A DNA stretch of 7,814 nucleotides from a bacterium (GTDB taxonomy: Bacteria; Electryoneota; RPQS01). Shown piece after piece: positions 1 to 6,773 of this stretch. The position numbers were made by a program, and so were the translations under genes. The notes beneath the pieces were generated by a model, which saw only the letters and a list, made by a program, of their open reading frames with translations, ran no database searches and was not told where the DNA came from. Location: assembly GCA_028711875.1 (NCBI GenBank), contig JAQTRJ010000087.1, positions 1 through 7,814 on the forward strand. The letters are read 5' to 3'. The stretch's first letter is position 1. Each line of letters begins with the position of its first letter.

Positions 1-508
1 CGGGATCACCGCCGATCCGGCAGCGCACCGACAGCCACGTCAGCGCCCGAAAATACGGTTCGAGCGGAACCGACAGCAGCAGCCATTTCGAGCTGACCCG
101 CCGGAATTCCTGCAACGGTCCCGCCGGATTCGGCAGATGCTCGAGCACCTGCGAACTGAACACAAGATCGAACGACCGGTCGGCGAACGGCAAGTCATAG
201 GCGCTGCCGGGCAGCCAGCTCGCTTCCGGGGAGGCGCGCCGCGCGAACTCCACGGCATCGCGGCTGAAATCGAATCCCGTCCATTGCCCGCGCCAACCGC
301 GCTCGCGCATCGCGCGATAGACAATGCCCTCGCCGCAGCCGGCGTCGAGCACGCGCTCCGCACCCGACATCATCAGATAATCGAACATTCGATCGAGATA
401 AATCTCCAGATGCCGTTGATAGAGACGGTTCGGATGTGACCACTTGTTATGATTGTCCGAGCGGTATCCCGTCGGCTGCTCGGTGCGGGCGTGTTCGATA
501 ACAGGCAC
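1..508 (-). CDS. Class I SAM-dependent methyltransferase, C-terminus cut by window edge
   Basis: This is a Methyltransf_11-type enzyme that would transfer a methyl group from S-adenosylmethionine; the substrate cannot be read from the sequence. Counting from the GTG at 508, motif I (VLDAGCGEG) is at residues 53-61, the acidic residue after the second strand is D80 (TGFDFS), and the later motif runs from DLPF at 105 through FDLVFSSQVLEHL at 113-125. About 169 residues are present and the rest lies beyond base 1. The start is uncertain: the frame is open back to a TGA at 653-655 but contains no ATG before M41. GTG at 506-508, behind a weak GAAGGCG, is the best choice; the translation upstream of it is low in complexity and does not look like protein. 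It lies 167 bases downstream of the glycosyltransferase on the same strand, so a role in envelope or glycan modification is possible but is inference. Confidence 0.85.
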   Translation of the reverse strand, partial: MPVIEHARTEQPTGYRSDNHNKWSHPNRLYQRHLEIYLDRMFDYLMMSGAERVLDAGCGEGIVYRAMRERGWRGQWTGFDFSRDAVEFARRASPEASWLPGSAYDLPFADRSFDLVFSSQVLEHLPNPAGPLQEFRRVSSKWLLLSVPLEPYFRALTWLSVRCRIGGDP

Positions 509-675
509 GTCGTTTTCGCCTTCGCTTTCTTTTTCGTCATGCCGCGGCGGACGCGTGCGTCCACCCGACTCTATCGCTCGCCGATCCGGGCAATGCGCTC
601 GATCTCCTCGCAACAGGAGGGGTGGTTGCCGCGCGCCGTCCGGGCGGGAGTCTCACACTTGAATTTTTTTACGCG
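509..675. other. Intergenic spacer between glycosyltransferase and methyltransferase
   Basis: These 167 bases hold no convincing gene. They include a run of seven A on the minus strand just after the glycosyltransferase stop codon, and GC-rich sequence around 625-655. I see no clear terminator stem or promoter. Part of it could be the 5' end of the methyltransferase if a TTG near 611-613 were its true start. Confidence 0.4.
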
Positions 676-3144
676 CTACGGCCGCACCAGCGCCGTCCGC
701 GCGGCGGAGTCGGCGATCTTCCGAAACGGATCGTCGTCCCAAAATTCGTGGAACGCGGTCGTCCAGTCGCGAGTCGCGGCCCGAGCGCGCGCCGCCGCCG
801 CCATTCGCAACCGCTTCTCATCATCGAAGACCAGCTCGCGCATCGCGAGTCGCCATTGGTCCACATCGTAGCCCGGCAGCACGATGCCGGATTCGCCCGG
901 CGAAATAATGTCCTTCGGCCCGCCCTCGTCGCTGACCAACGCGGGCAGACCCGACGCCTGCGCTTCGAGCACGGAATTACCGTAGGTGTCGGTGGTGGAC
1001 GGAAACACGAACACATCGCCCGACGCGTACGCTTTGGCCAGCGCGCGTCCCTTCTGGAATCCGCAGAACGCCACCGCGGGATGGGCGTAGCGCACCTTGA
1101 GTTCGCCGGCATACGGCCCGTCGCCGACAATCGCCAGCGACGCGCGCGCGGAAAGCTCCGGATCGGACTTGAAGGCCGTCAGCAGCATGTCAAGATTTTT
1201 CTCGCGCGACACGCGGCCGATATACACGAAGACCGGACGATTCTTGAGTTTCCACGGCTCCCAATACGATTCGTCGCGATGGCGCGGATTGAAGAACTCG
1301 AGATCGGTTCCGCGATTGAACAGAAATATTCGCGAGCCGTCGAATCCATGCTCAATCAGTTGGTCGCGATAGAACGACGAGGGCGAATAGATCACGTCGG
1401 CCTTGCCGTAGAACCAGCGCATGTACGTCCACGCCGCCTGCTCCAGCCCTTCGTCGCCGGTGATGTGCCGGACGTGCTGCGGGAAATCGTTGTGATAGAT
1501 CGCCCGGCACGGCACCCGGAACGCGCGCGACGCGAGCAGCGCCATCAGTCCCACTGGCCCCGGAGTGGAAATCACGTACTCGGTAAAGCCCGCCGTCTCC
1601 AGATAGCGCAAGAGCCTAATCCCCGGCGGAACCGTGAGCTTCTGCAGTTCATAATCCGGAACCGGAATTTCTCCGACCGGCTCGAAATTCAAAAACTTCG
1701 CTTTCGGCGACGCCTTCTCGGGAACCACCGACGAAATAATCGTCAGATCCGCATCGAGCGCGTCGGCCACGTCCGCAAATTCGTTCAGCGTCAGCGATAC
1801 GCCGTTCACGTCGTTGACCGTGTCGGAAAACCACGCGATCTTTTTGCGCCGCGCATCGTAGCCCGGCAGTTCCAGCGCTTTGCCGAAGCGCTCTTCGAGC
1901 TGCGCGATCAGCGGCCGATCTTTGTTCAGCTTGTCAAACGCGTAGATGTACGGCCCCATGATTCCCTGCAGCGGCAGCGCCGCGCTGCCCAGCGTGATCG
2001 CGTTGACGATGTGGCCGCGCTCGAATTCACGCGTGGCCTGCCGAAACATGCGATAGGACACGCGCCCGACCACGCGATCCACCAACGCGCACAGCCGCTC
2101 ATCGAAAGCCTGCAGGTCGTCGCGTGCAATGTCGCGCAGCCGCTCACCCGCGGGCAGCGCGTTATAGGCCAGTACGAACTCGCGAACGAGCCGGCGCTCG
2201 AGCAGCGTCGTTTTTCGCCGCGCGCGCAGCGCTCGTGAAATCACATTGTAGCCGGCCGCAAGAATCTGCCGCAGAGTCAATCGCCGCGGCGTTTCCGGCT
2301 GCAATACGCGCGACAGCACCAGCGAGACGATATCCGGTTCGCGCACATTGCGGCCGCGCAGATTTTTTTGATAAAATTGGAACGCCACGCGATACATGGA
2401 GTGCGCCGCCGTCAGGCTCGTTCCATGCATTCCGCCCGCTGTGCCTTGCTTACGCGCCAGCGCCGCGAGAAATTCCTCCGTCGTCGCCGCCTGCGGAACC
2501 TCCGTCCACGTCAGCCCCGCGTACTGACAGCAATAGTCGTCCGATCCGCCGAGATACCCTTTCTGCCACGGCTTGTCGCTGGCCGGTTCGATCCCCCACT
2601 TCCTGCGCAGTCCCTCCATGAACTCCGGCGTCAGATGATCGAGCAGCGTCGTCACGAACTGATTTGTTCGCTCGTGCCGCGCTCCCGACCACGTCTCAAA
2701 GTGATCGAACAGCAGCAGGAGTTGCTCGACGTGATTCGCGTTCAACCGTAAATTAAGAATGTCCAGCGGCGCGGTCACCGCATGGAGGATGTTTTCCGCG
2801 AGCAGATAGTCGCGCACCTGAAAAATATCGCGGCGAAAACCCAGAATCTTCTGCAGCTGTCCTTCGCGCAGTCCGAGCAGCACGAGGCGGATCATGCACT
2901 CGTCCTTCGGAAACAGCACTGTCGTTTCGCACGACGTGAACACGTCCCTGTGATGGGCCAGCTGCAAACATCCGGCGATATTATCCGAATCGGTCAGCGT
3001 GAAGAAATCCATCCCGCGCCGCTTGGCCAGCGCATAGGCCGCCTCAGGCTCGGTGAGACTCTCGGGAGCTTTAAGCCGCTTCAGGAAAAAATTCGTCGGT
3101 CGGTCGGAATAGCGCGAATGAACGCGCAGATCAGCTCGTGGCAT
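676..3144 (-). CDS. PHP-like domain fused to GT4 family glycosyltransferase
   Basis: This 822-residue protein has two parts. Residues 1 to about 260 resemble a PHP (polymerase and histidinol phosphatase) metallo-hydrolase domain: DLRVHSRYSDRP at 5-16, FTLTDSDNIAG at 48-58, SCETT at 71-75, HAVTAPL at 121-127 and GGSDDY at 199-204. Residues 434-800 are a GT-B fold GT4 glycosyltransferase: WFSDTVNDVNGVS at 438-450, FVYIGRVSREKN at 639-650, AIVGDGPYAGEL at 671-682, and the nucleotide-sugar site FPSTTDTYGNSVLEAQASG at 714-732. Residues 260-433 form a helical linker. Proteins with this same fusion are common in bacteria and usually carry intact metal ligands (DLHVHSKYSDRP, TDHN, HAVAHPL, GGSDDH). 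Here several are replaced, so the PHP part may be inactive. It probably transfers a sugar to a lipid or polysaccharide at the cytoplasmic face; donor and acceptor are unknown. The ATG at 3144 is chosen because the domain begins immediately, although no good ribosome site precedes it. Confidence 0.93.
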   Translation of the reverse strand: MPRADLRVHSRYSDRPTNFFLKRLKAPESLTEPEAAYALAKRRGMDFFTLTDSDNIAGCLQLAHHRDVFTSCETTVLFPKDECMIRLVLLGLREGQLQKILGFRRDIFQVRDYLLAENILHAVTAPLDILNLRLNANHVEQLLLLFDHFETWSGARHERTNQFVTTLLDHLTPEFMEGLRRKWGIEPASDKPWQKGYLGGSDDYCCQYAGLTWTEVPQAATTEEFLAALARKQGTAGGMHGTSLTAAHSMYRVAFQFYQKNLRGRNVREPDIVSLVLSRVLQPETPRRLTLRQILAAGYNVISRALRARRKTTLLERRLVREFVLAYNALPAGERLRDIARDDLQAFDERLCALVDRVVGRVSYRMFRQATREFERGHIVNAITLGSAALPLQGIMGPYIYAFDKLNKDRPLIAQLEERFGKALELPGYDARRKKIAWFSDTVNDVNGVSLTLNEFADVADALDADLTIISSVVPEKASPKAKFLNFEPVGEIPVPDYELQKLTVPPGIRLLRYLETAGFTEYVISTPGPVGLMALLASRAFRVPCRAIYHNDFPQHVRHITGDEGLEQAAWTYMRWFYGKADVIYSPSSFYRDQLIEHGFDGSRIFLFNRGTDLEFFNPRHRDESYWEPWKLKNRPVFVYIGRVSREKNLDMLLTAFKSDPELSARASLAIVGDGPYAGELKVRYAHPAVAFCGFQKGRALAKAYASGDVFVFPSTTDTYGNSVLEAQASGLPALVSDEGGPKDIISPGESGIVLPGYDVDQWRLAMRELVFDDEKRLRMAAAARARAATRDWTTAFHEFWDDDPFRKIADSAARTALVRP

Positions 3145-3196
3145 GGATGGCTGTGTTAATGAAATATGAAAGTGAAATGAGAAAGAAAACTGGTGG

Positions 3197-3217
3197 CGGT
3201 CTCCGACCGTTTTTCTT
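3197..3217 (+). terminator. Terminator-like hairpin with T-run, reading rightward
   Basis: CGGTC at 3197-3201 pairs with GACCG at 3205-3209 around a TCC loop, and is followed on the plus strand by TTTTTCTT at 3210-3217. The form is that of an intrinsic terminator, but no plus-strand gene ends here. On the minus strand the same stem is followed after eight bases by TTTTCTTTCT, so it could also serve weakly between the acyltransferase and the glycosyltransferase. The palindrome resembles the one at 4836-4849, so it may instead be a copy of a dispersed repeat. Confidence 0.4.
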
Positions 3218-3239
3218 CCCCCAATTCTCGATATGGGGG
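3218..3239. repeat. Inverted repeat CCCCCA / TGGGGG in spacer
   Basis: Arms CCCCCA at 3218-3223 and TGGGGG at 3234-3239 enclose ten bases. It lies between the acyltransferase stop codon and the hairpin at 3197-3209. It may form the first of two stem-loops after the acyltransferase gene. Function is unknown. Confidence 0.4.
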
Positions 3240-3252
3240 ATACACAAAGGAG

Positions 3253-3909
3253 TTATCGTTTCGCCAGTGCGTCCGCTTCCGCCGTCAGAGCTTGGAGCGC
3301 CGATTCCAGCGTGCGCGTATATTCCTTCAGGCTCGTTTCTTCTCCCGGAAACGGAATCGGATCGCCGAACAAGAGATGCACGCGCGCGAACGGCTTGGGG
3401 ATTTGGAAGCGATCCCATGATCCAAGAACCCACGCGCGTTCGGCGGCAAACGTGGTGGGAATCACCGCCGCCCGCGACTGCAACGCGAGAAACGGCGCGC
3501 CCGGTTTCATTGTGTAAATCGGTCCGCGCGGTCCGTCGCAGATCATCGCCGCCGTTTGTCCGTTTTTCACGCGGTCGAGCAGCTCCAGAGCGGCGCCCGT
3601 TCCGCCGCGCGTCGAACTTCCGCGCACAGTGTCGTATCCGAGCCGCTGTACGAGCCGCGCTACGATTTCTCCATCGCTGTGCTGGCTGATCATCGCGGCG
3701 ATATGGCGGCCGCGTGAATGCATGACCGGAACCATCATCCGCCCGTGCCACGTAATCATCACCAGGGGCTGTCGGTTCTCGATGCAGGCGCGCGCCGTGT
3801 CCCAGCCGCGAACGCGCACGCGCCACGTGCGGGCAAGGATCAATAGAAGAATCGGCCCGAGACGAGGTCCCAGAAAAAGGAGACTGCGATTGATGACTTT
3901 CGCCGCGAT
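3253..3909 (-). CDS. DUF374 (PF04028) lysophospholipid/lipid A acyltransferase, LpxJ-like; start unusual
   Basis: This family transfers acyl chains and includes LpxJ, a late acyltransferase of lipid A in Campylobacterota. Numbering from the TTG at 3843, the family motifs are TWHGRM at 31-36, SQHSDGE at 53-59, RGSSTRGG at 74-81, DGPRGP at 103-108 and SWDRFQIPKPF at 142-152. From that TTG the protein has only 196 residues and loses the hydrophobic N-terminus usual for the family. The frame stays open upstream and encodes such a segment (SLLFLGPRLGPILLLILA), but with no ATG or GTG. AGGAG at 3920-3924 followed ten bases later by ATC at 3907-3909 suggests an ATC start and 218 residues, 19 bases after the exonuclease stop. 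CTG at 3871-3873 and TTG at 3841-3843 remain alternatives. Its position downstream of lpxB supports a lipid A role, probably at the inner membrane. The exact acyl donor and site cannot be told. Confidence 0.88.
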   Translation of the reverse strand: MAAKVINRSLLFLGPRLGPILLLILARTWRVRVRGWDTARACIENRQPLVMITWHGRMMVPVMHSRGRHIAAMISQHSDGEIVARLVQRLGYDTVRGSSTRGGTGAALELLDRVKNGQTAAMICDGPRGPIYTMKPGAPFLALQSRAAVIPTTFAAERAWVLGSWDRFQIPKPFARVHLLFGDPIPFPGEETSLKEYTRTLESALQALTAEADALAKR

Positions 3910-3928
3910 GGAATTTCTTCTCCTGCCG

Positions 3929-4789
3929 TCACGCCGGCTCTTCGTCCGCGAATCGCTGCCACACTTCGCGCTTCAGGCGGTACACCGTTTCGGGATCAGG
4001 CTGATAGGGATTTATCGGACGCGGTGGAACAGGCAACGCGTGTGATTCCGCAAATGGAGTGTCACGTAAGAGCTGATTGTACGCGATCACAAACAACTTT
4101 TCGAGATTGATGACGTCCTCAACGTTATAGGCAAGCAGCGTATCGAGCGCGCGCGGATTGTAGCGGCGAACGTAGTCTTTCCAGAGCGCCACCGCCATGA
4201 ATCCGTCCACGCCGTCAAGTTCACCGCGGCTGATCCCCAAGAGATGCTCGCAACGCTTGAGTCCGCCGGTGTAGCCCAGCCGCGCGAGCGCATAGCGGAG
4301 ATCAATGTGTGCCTGCGGAAACTCGATCCCCAACGCCGCCCGCAGAAACGGCAGATCGAACGTCTTGCCGTTGAACGTGACCAGCACATCGTAAGCGGCG
4401 ATGTCGAACTCGAACTCGTGCAGGTTCTCGCCCTGAATGTAGGTGCGTACTTTCTTCCCGTCATACACGGAAATCGTGGAGATACTGTCCGAACCGATTC
4501 CCAGTCCGGTGGTCTCGATGTCGAGGTACGCGAGGCTATGCCGGAAGTGCGGGAACAGCCGCCACTGCTCGCGCGCGGGAAGCTTCTCGGCGAAGTAGCG
4601 CGCGTTTCCCATGTGCAATTCCGCTGCCGATTCTTCGAGCACAGGCCTTAGCGCGTCCCACTTCACGCGCTGAATCTTCGGAGCGTTTTCGTCGAGCGCA
4701 TCTCCCCACGACCGCACGCCCGCCTCCCACAATCTGCGCTCGGTCTTCGCCGACACCCGCGGAATATGACAGAACGTGTTTTCGAGCAC
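3929..4789 (-). CDS. YprB-like ribonuclease H-like (DEDD) exonuclease
   Basis: This 286-residue protein matches the YprB/RNase_H_2 (PF13482) group of predicted 3'-5' exonucleases. Residues 6-27 (FCHIPRVSAKTERRLWEAGV) look like a short helix-hairpin-helix-type nucleic acid contact, in which relatives usually have GIGPKTE. The exonuclease core begins at YLDIETTGL (88-96) with D90 and E92. It continues with TFNGKTFDLPFL (138-149, D145), HIDLR (161-165), GGLKRCEHLLGISRGE (175-190) and YNVEDVINLEKL (221-232, D225), so all four acidic ligands for two metals are present. The start is GTG at 4789, supported by AAGGGA five bases upstream; the nearby ATG is in another frame. It probably degrades or trims nucleic acid in the cytoplasm. 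Its place among lipid A genes looks like simple operon linkage; no functional tie is evident. Confidence 0.9.
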   Translation of the reverse strand: MLENTFCHIPRVSAKTERRLWEAGVRSWGDALDENAPKIQRVKWDALRPVLEESAAELHMGNARYFAEKLPAREQWRLFPHFRHSLAYLDIETTGLGIGSDSISTISVYDGKKVRTYIQGENLHEFEFDIAAYDVLVTFNGKTFDLPFLRAALGIEFPQAHIDLRYALARLGYTGGLKRCEHLLGISRGELDGVDGFMAVALWKDYVRRYNPRALDTLLAYNVEDVINLEKLFVIAYNQLLRDTPFAESHALPVPPRPINPYQPDPETVYRLKREVWQRFADEEPA

Positions 4790-4801
4790 GGCATCCCTTC
4801 A

Positions 4802-4880
4802 TCGCCGTTGTCGGTCGCGGTTGTCTCGCCGTTGTCGGTCTCCAGACCGGCAATGGCGCACACTCGCCGTCGCGGGTCTC
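4802..4880. repeat. Cluster of direct repeats and palindromes between lpxB and exonuclease
   Basis: TCGCCGTTGTCGGTC occurs exactly at 4802-4816 and 4826-4840, a period of 24 bases. A diverged third unit, CTCGCCGTCGCGGGTCTC, lies at 4863-4880. The second unit runs into a perfect palindrome, CGGTCT-CC-AGACCG at 4836-4849. A similar palindrome, CGGTC-TCC-GACCG, lies at 3197-3209. On the minus strand the units read as GGAGACC followed by GACAACGGC. Short palindromes built on GGTCnGGAGACC are known as dispersed intergenic repeats in some environmental bacterial genomes; whether this genome has many copies cannot be seen from this window. Confidence 0.6.
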
Positions 4881-4901
4881 CCGATCCTCGATGGTGCGAG
4901 T

Positions 4902-6050
4902 TTATTTCTCGATCAGCTTCGCCGCAATGTCCGCCACGCGCTTCGCCGCGCCCGGTTCGCCCATCGCGGCGCGGACTTTTATTAAACACGCGCGGCACGC
5001 CTCGACTTCCGATGGAACATTCAAAAACGGAATCAGCGCGCCGACGAGACTCTCCGGCGTGGCGTCGTGTTGAATGAGTTCACGCACCGCTTCTTCGCCC
5101 ACCAAGAGATTCGGCATGGCGATGAACGGCACCTTCACCACCCGCTTACCGATCGCATACGAGAGCGGCGACGTTTTGTAGAACACCACAAACGGATTGC
5201 CGAAGTAGGCGGCCTCGACGGTCGTGCTGCCCGATTTCACGAGCGAAGCGTTGGCGTGCGCAAGCACCGCGTGCGAGACTCCGAATGCGCGCGTAATTCC
5301 TGCGCTTCGTCCGCGCAGAATTCTTTCGTAGAGCCCTGGCGGTACTCCGGGCGATTCGGCTAAAATAAAGCGCAGTTCCGGCTGAAATTTTCGCAGCAGC
5401 TTCGCCGTGTCCAAAAGCACTGGCAGATGGCGGCGGATTTCCTGCTTGCGCGATCCCGGAAACAGCCCGACCACGCGGTCATCCGGTTCTAAGTCGAGTC
5501 CCTTCAGGAACTGTCCGCGCGGCGCAATTTCTCCGACTTCATCGAGCAGCGGATGGCCGACGAACGTCACGCGCGCGCCAAGCTGCTTGAAAATCGGAAC
5601 CTCAAAGGGAAAAATAACGGCGATGTGGTCGGCGAGTCGCGCCAGTGTCTTCGCCCGGCCCGCTTTCCACGCCCAGACCTGCGGGGCGATATAATAAAGG
5701 ACCTTCGGTTTTTTAACTCCCCCAAGGCGAGCGAGTTTCCTGAGCAGTGAGAAATGAAATCCCGGATAGTCAATCAGGATAATGAGGTCAGGCTTCCGAC
5801 TGCGAATTTCAGAGAGCACTCGCCGCCGCACGCGCCAAATGAACGGCAGATGCCGCACGACTTCGGCGAAGCCCATGAACGACATGCGCCGCGAGTGTTC
5901 GAGCAGTTCGAGACCCGACGCGGCCATGCGGTCGCCGCCGATGCCGAACAGTTCCGCATCGGGAAACCGCTTCCGCAGCTCGGCCACCACGCCCGCGCCA
6001 TGCGCATCGCCCGAGGCTTCCCCGGCGGAAATGAAGATGGATGGATTCAC
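4902..6050 (-). CDS. lpxB: Lipid-A-disaccharide synthase LpxB
   Basis: LpxB (GT19) joins 2,3-diacylglucosamine 1-phosphate to UDP-2,3-diacylglucosamine, releasing UDP and forming the lipid A disaccharide at the inner face of the cytoplasmic membrane. The 382 residues fit the usual length. Motifs appear in order: SAGEASGD at 8-15, the D-x-P-x-F site as DYPGF at 94-98, YYIAPQVWAWK at 119-129, FPFE at 147-150, VGHPLLD at 164-170, FPGSRKQEI at 197-205, SGSTTVEA at 273-280 and MPNLLVGEEAVRELIQ at 312-327. The start must be the GTG at 6050, since an in-frame stop lies about 24 bases upstream. No clear Shine-Dalgarno sequence precedes it, which is odd and may reflect the AT-rich cassette inserted directly upstream. 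Downstream genes probably share its transcript. Confidence 0.97.
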   Translation of the reverse strand: MNPSIFISAGEASGDAHGAGVVAELRKRFPDAELFGIGGDRMAASGLELLEHSRRMSFMGFAEVVRHLPFIWRVRRRVLSEIRSRKPDLIILIDYPGFHFSLLRKLARLGGVKKPKVLYYIAPQVWAWKAGRAKTLARLADHIAVIFPFEVPIFKQLGARVTFVGHPLLDEVGEIAPRGQFLKGLDLEPDDRVVGLFPGSRKQEIRRHLPVLLDTAKLLRKFQPELRFILAESPGVPPGLYERILRGRSAGITRAFGVSHAVLAHANASLVKSGSTTVEAAYFGNPFVVFYKTSPLSYAIGKRVVKVPFIAMPNLLVGEEAVRELIQHDATPESLVGALIPFLNVPSEVEACRACLIKVRAAMGEPGAAKRVADIAAKLIEK

Positions 6051-6185
6051 CTGTTGACTCTGACAACTTGCTTGCTACACCTGGCAGATTGATGTCGCGT
6101 GATCGACAACATGACGTCTATTCACTGTCAATGCTCGGATTACCTGAAACCAGCTGAGTAAATAGCAGCTAACCTAGATTGCCGT
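6051..6185. other. Spacer between HEPN gene and lpxB, left flank of cassette
   Basis: These 135 bases are AT-richer than lpxB and hold no gene. They include one copy of a 12-bp repeat at 6099-6110, a weak stem (AGCTG 6152-6156 with CAGCT 6166-6170) just after the HEPN stop codon, and a perfect TTGACA at 6126-6131 on the minus strand. That TTGACA has no good -10 partner, so I do not claim an lpxB promoter. Confidence 0.5.
6099..6110. repeat. 12-bp direct repeat, left copy (GTGATCGACAAC)
   Basis: GTGATCGACAAC at 6099-6110 is identical, and in the same orientation, to bases 7465-7476. The two copies flank the DUF5343 and HEPN genes. The word is an imperfect dyad (GTnnTCGAnnAC). It may be the mark of an insertion, or an operator bound by a regulator. 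Confidence 0.5.
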
Positions 6186-6773
6186 TTAGCCCATCATCCG
6201 GAACCAATCTCTGACCGTTAGTCTTAGTCGGGCAATCTCATCCTCTGAAACTGGACAACAGTGAGCAATTGGACCTCGCAATACATTCAAACGGCTCATT
6301 ACGCTTTCAACAGCGCGCTTGCTTTGAAAGATCGTACCAAACAGATCCCAATTATTTGTGATAATCACGGCGAGCTCGCCGAATGTAGTATAATCTATAG
6401 AGACATCTGATCGTTGCGTGACTCCACTGTCAAGCTCTCTTCGAATTCTTTCCTCGACATCAGATGTGATTTTCTCCGGGACCCTACCACTTGCCCACCA
6501 TTCTGCTCCCTCGCTTTCGCAAAGTGCTTCCGAAATCAATTTTCGTATTGATTTCTCAAGGCAATAAAACAATTCATAGTGCCTTGCCATGTCCGCCGCC
6601 TCAGATCGCACAGATTGTTCAAACTGCGGATAGTATTCAACAGGATCTTGAATGGCTGAGCGAGTGATATGTCCTAGCTCAACGTCGAATCGTCGTTCGA
6701 TATTGCTCAATTCGTCGGTAATCATAAACCCCGACATGCCAAAAGCACGGAGGCGATCTTCAACTTTCGTCAT
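6186..6773 (-). CDS. Swt1-type HEPN domain protein, predicted RNase
   Basis: The 195-residue protein has a leader of about 50 residues and then an all-helical domain resembling the HEPN_Swt1 family. Recognisable parts are YELFYCLEKSIRKLISEAL at 66-84, the WW pair at 92-93, IDYTTFGELAVIITNNWDLF at 126-145, and RLNVLRGPIAHC at 161-172. The last contains the HEPN nuclease signature R-x4-H (R166 to H171), so metal-independent RNase activity is plausible. HEPN RNases act in toxin-antitoxin, abortive infection and other immune systems, usually as dimers that cleave RNA. The ATG at 6773 lies within the last codons of the DUF5343 gene, overlapping it by 14 bases, and AAGGA just upstream, also inside that gene, provides its ribosome site. 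The two are therefore probably translated in a coupled way and work together. Base composition is clearly lower in GC than the lpx genes, which suggests transfer. The function is inferred, and the target is unknown. Confidence 0.83.
   Translation of the reverse strand: MTKVEDRLRAFGMSGFMITDELSNIERRFDVELGHITRSAIQDPVEYYPQFEQSVRSEAADMARHYELFYCLEKSIRKLISEALCESEGAEWWASGRVPEKITSDVEERIRRELDSGVTQRSDVSIDYTTFGELAVIITNNWDLFGTIFQSKRAVESVMSRLNVLRGPIAHCCPVSEDEIARLRLTVRDWFRMMG

Noticed and set aside
373..564. Leftward 63-codon frame with an ATG and a Lys-rich start
   Set aside because: It overlaps the methyltransferase N-terminal region in another frame and ends before any domain; the methyltransferase frame explains the region better.
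622..2238. Long rightward open frame of 538 codons
   Set aside because: It lies wholly antisense to the PHP-GT4 gene, its product is rich in Arg and His with no recognisable domain, and such frames are common opposite GC-rich genes.
3131..3826. Leftward open frame of 231 codons overlapping the acyltransferase
   Set aside because: It is a frame-shifted reading of the DUF374 gene, with low-complexity Arg-rich product and none of the family motifs.
4802..4880. Small CRISPR array
   Set aside because: The units are short, diverged and nearly contiguous, without spacers of regular length or unique content.
6103..6131. TTGACA at 6126-6131 (minus strand) as -35 box of an lpxB promoter
   Set aside because: The hexamer at the proper spacing is TGTCGA, which is a poor -10 box, so the evidence is too weak to call a promoter.
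6152..6170. Hairpin AGCTG / CAGCT after the HEPN gene as terminator
   Set aside because: The stem is only five pairs with a nine-base loop and no T-run follows.
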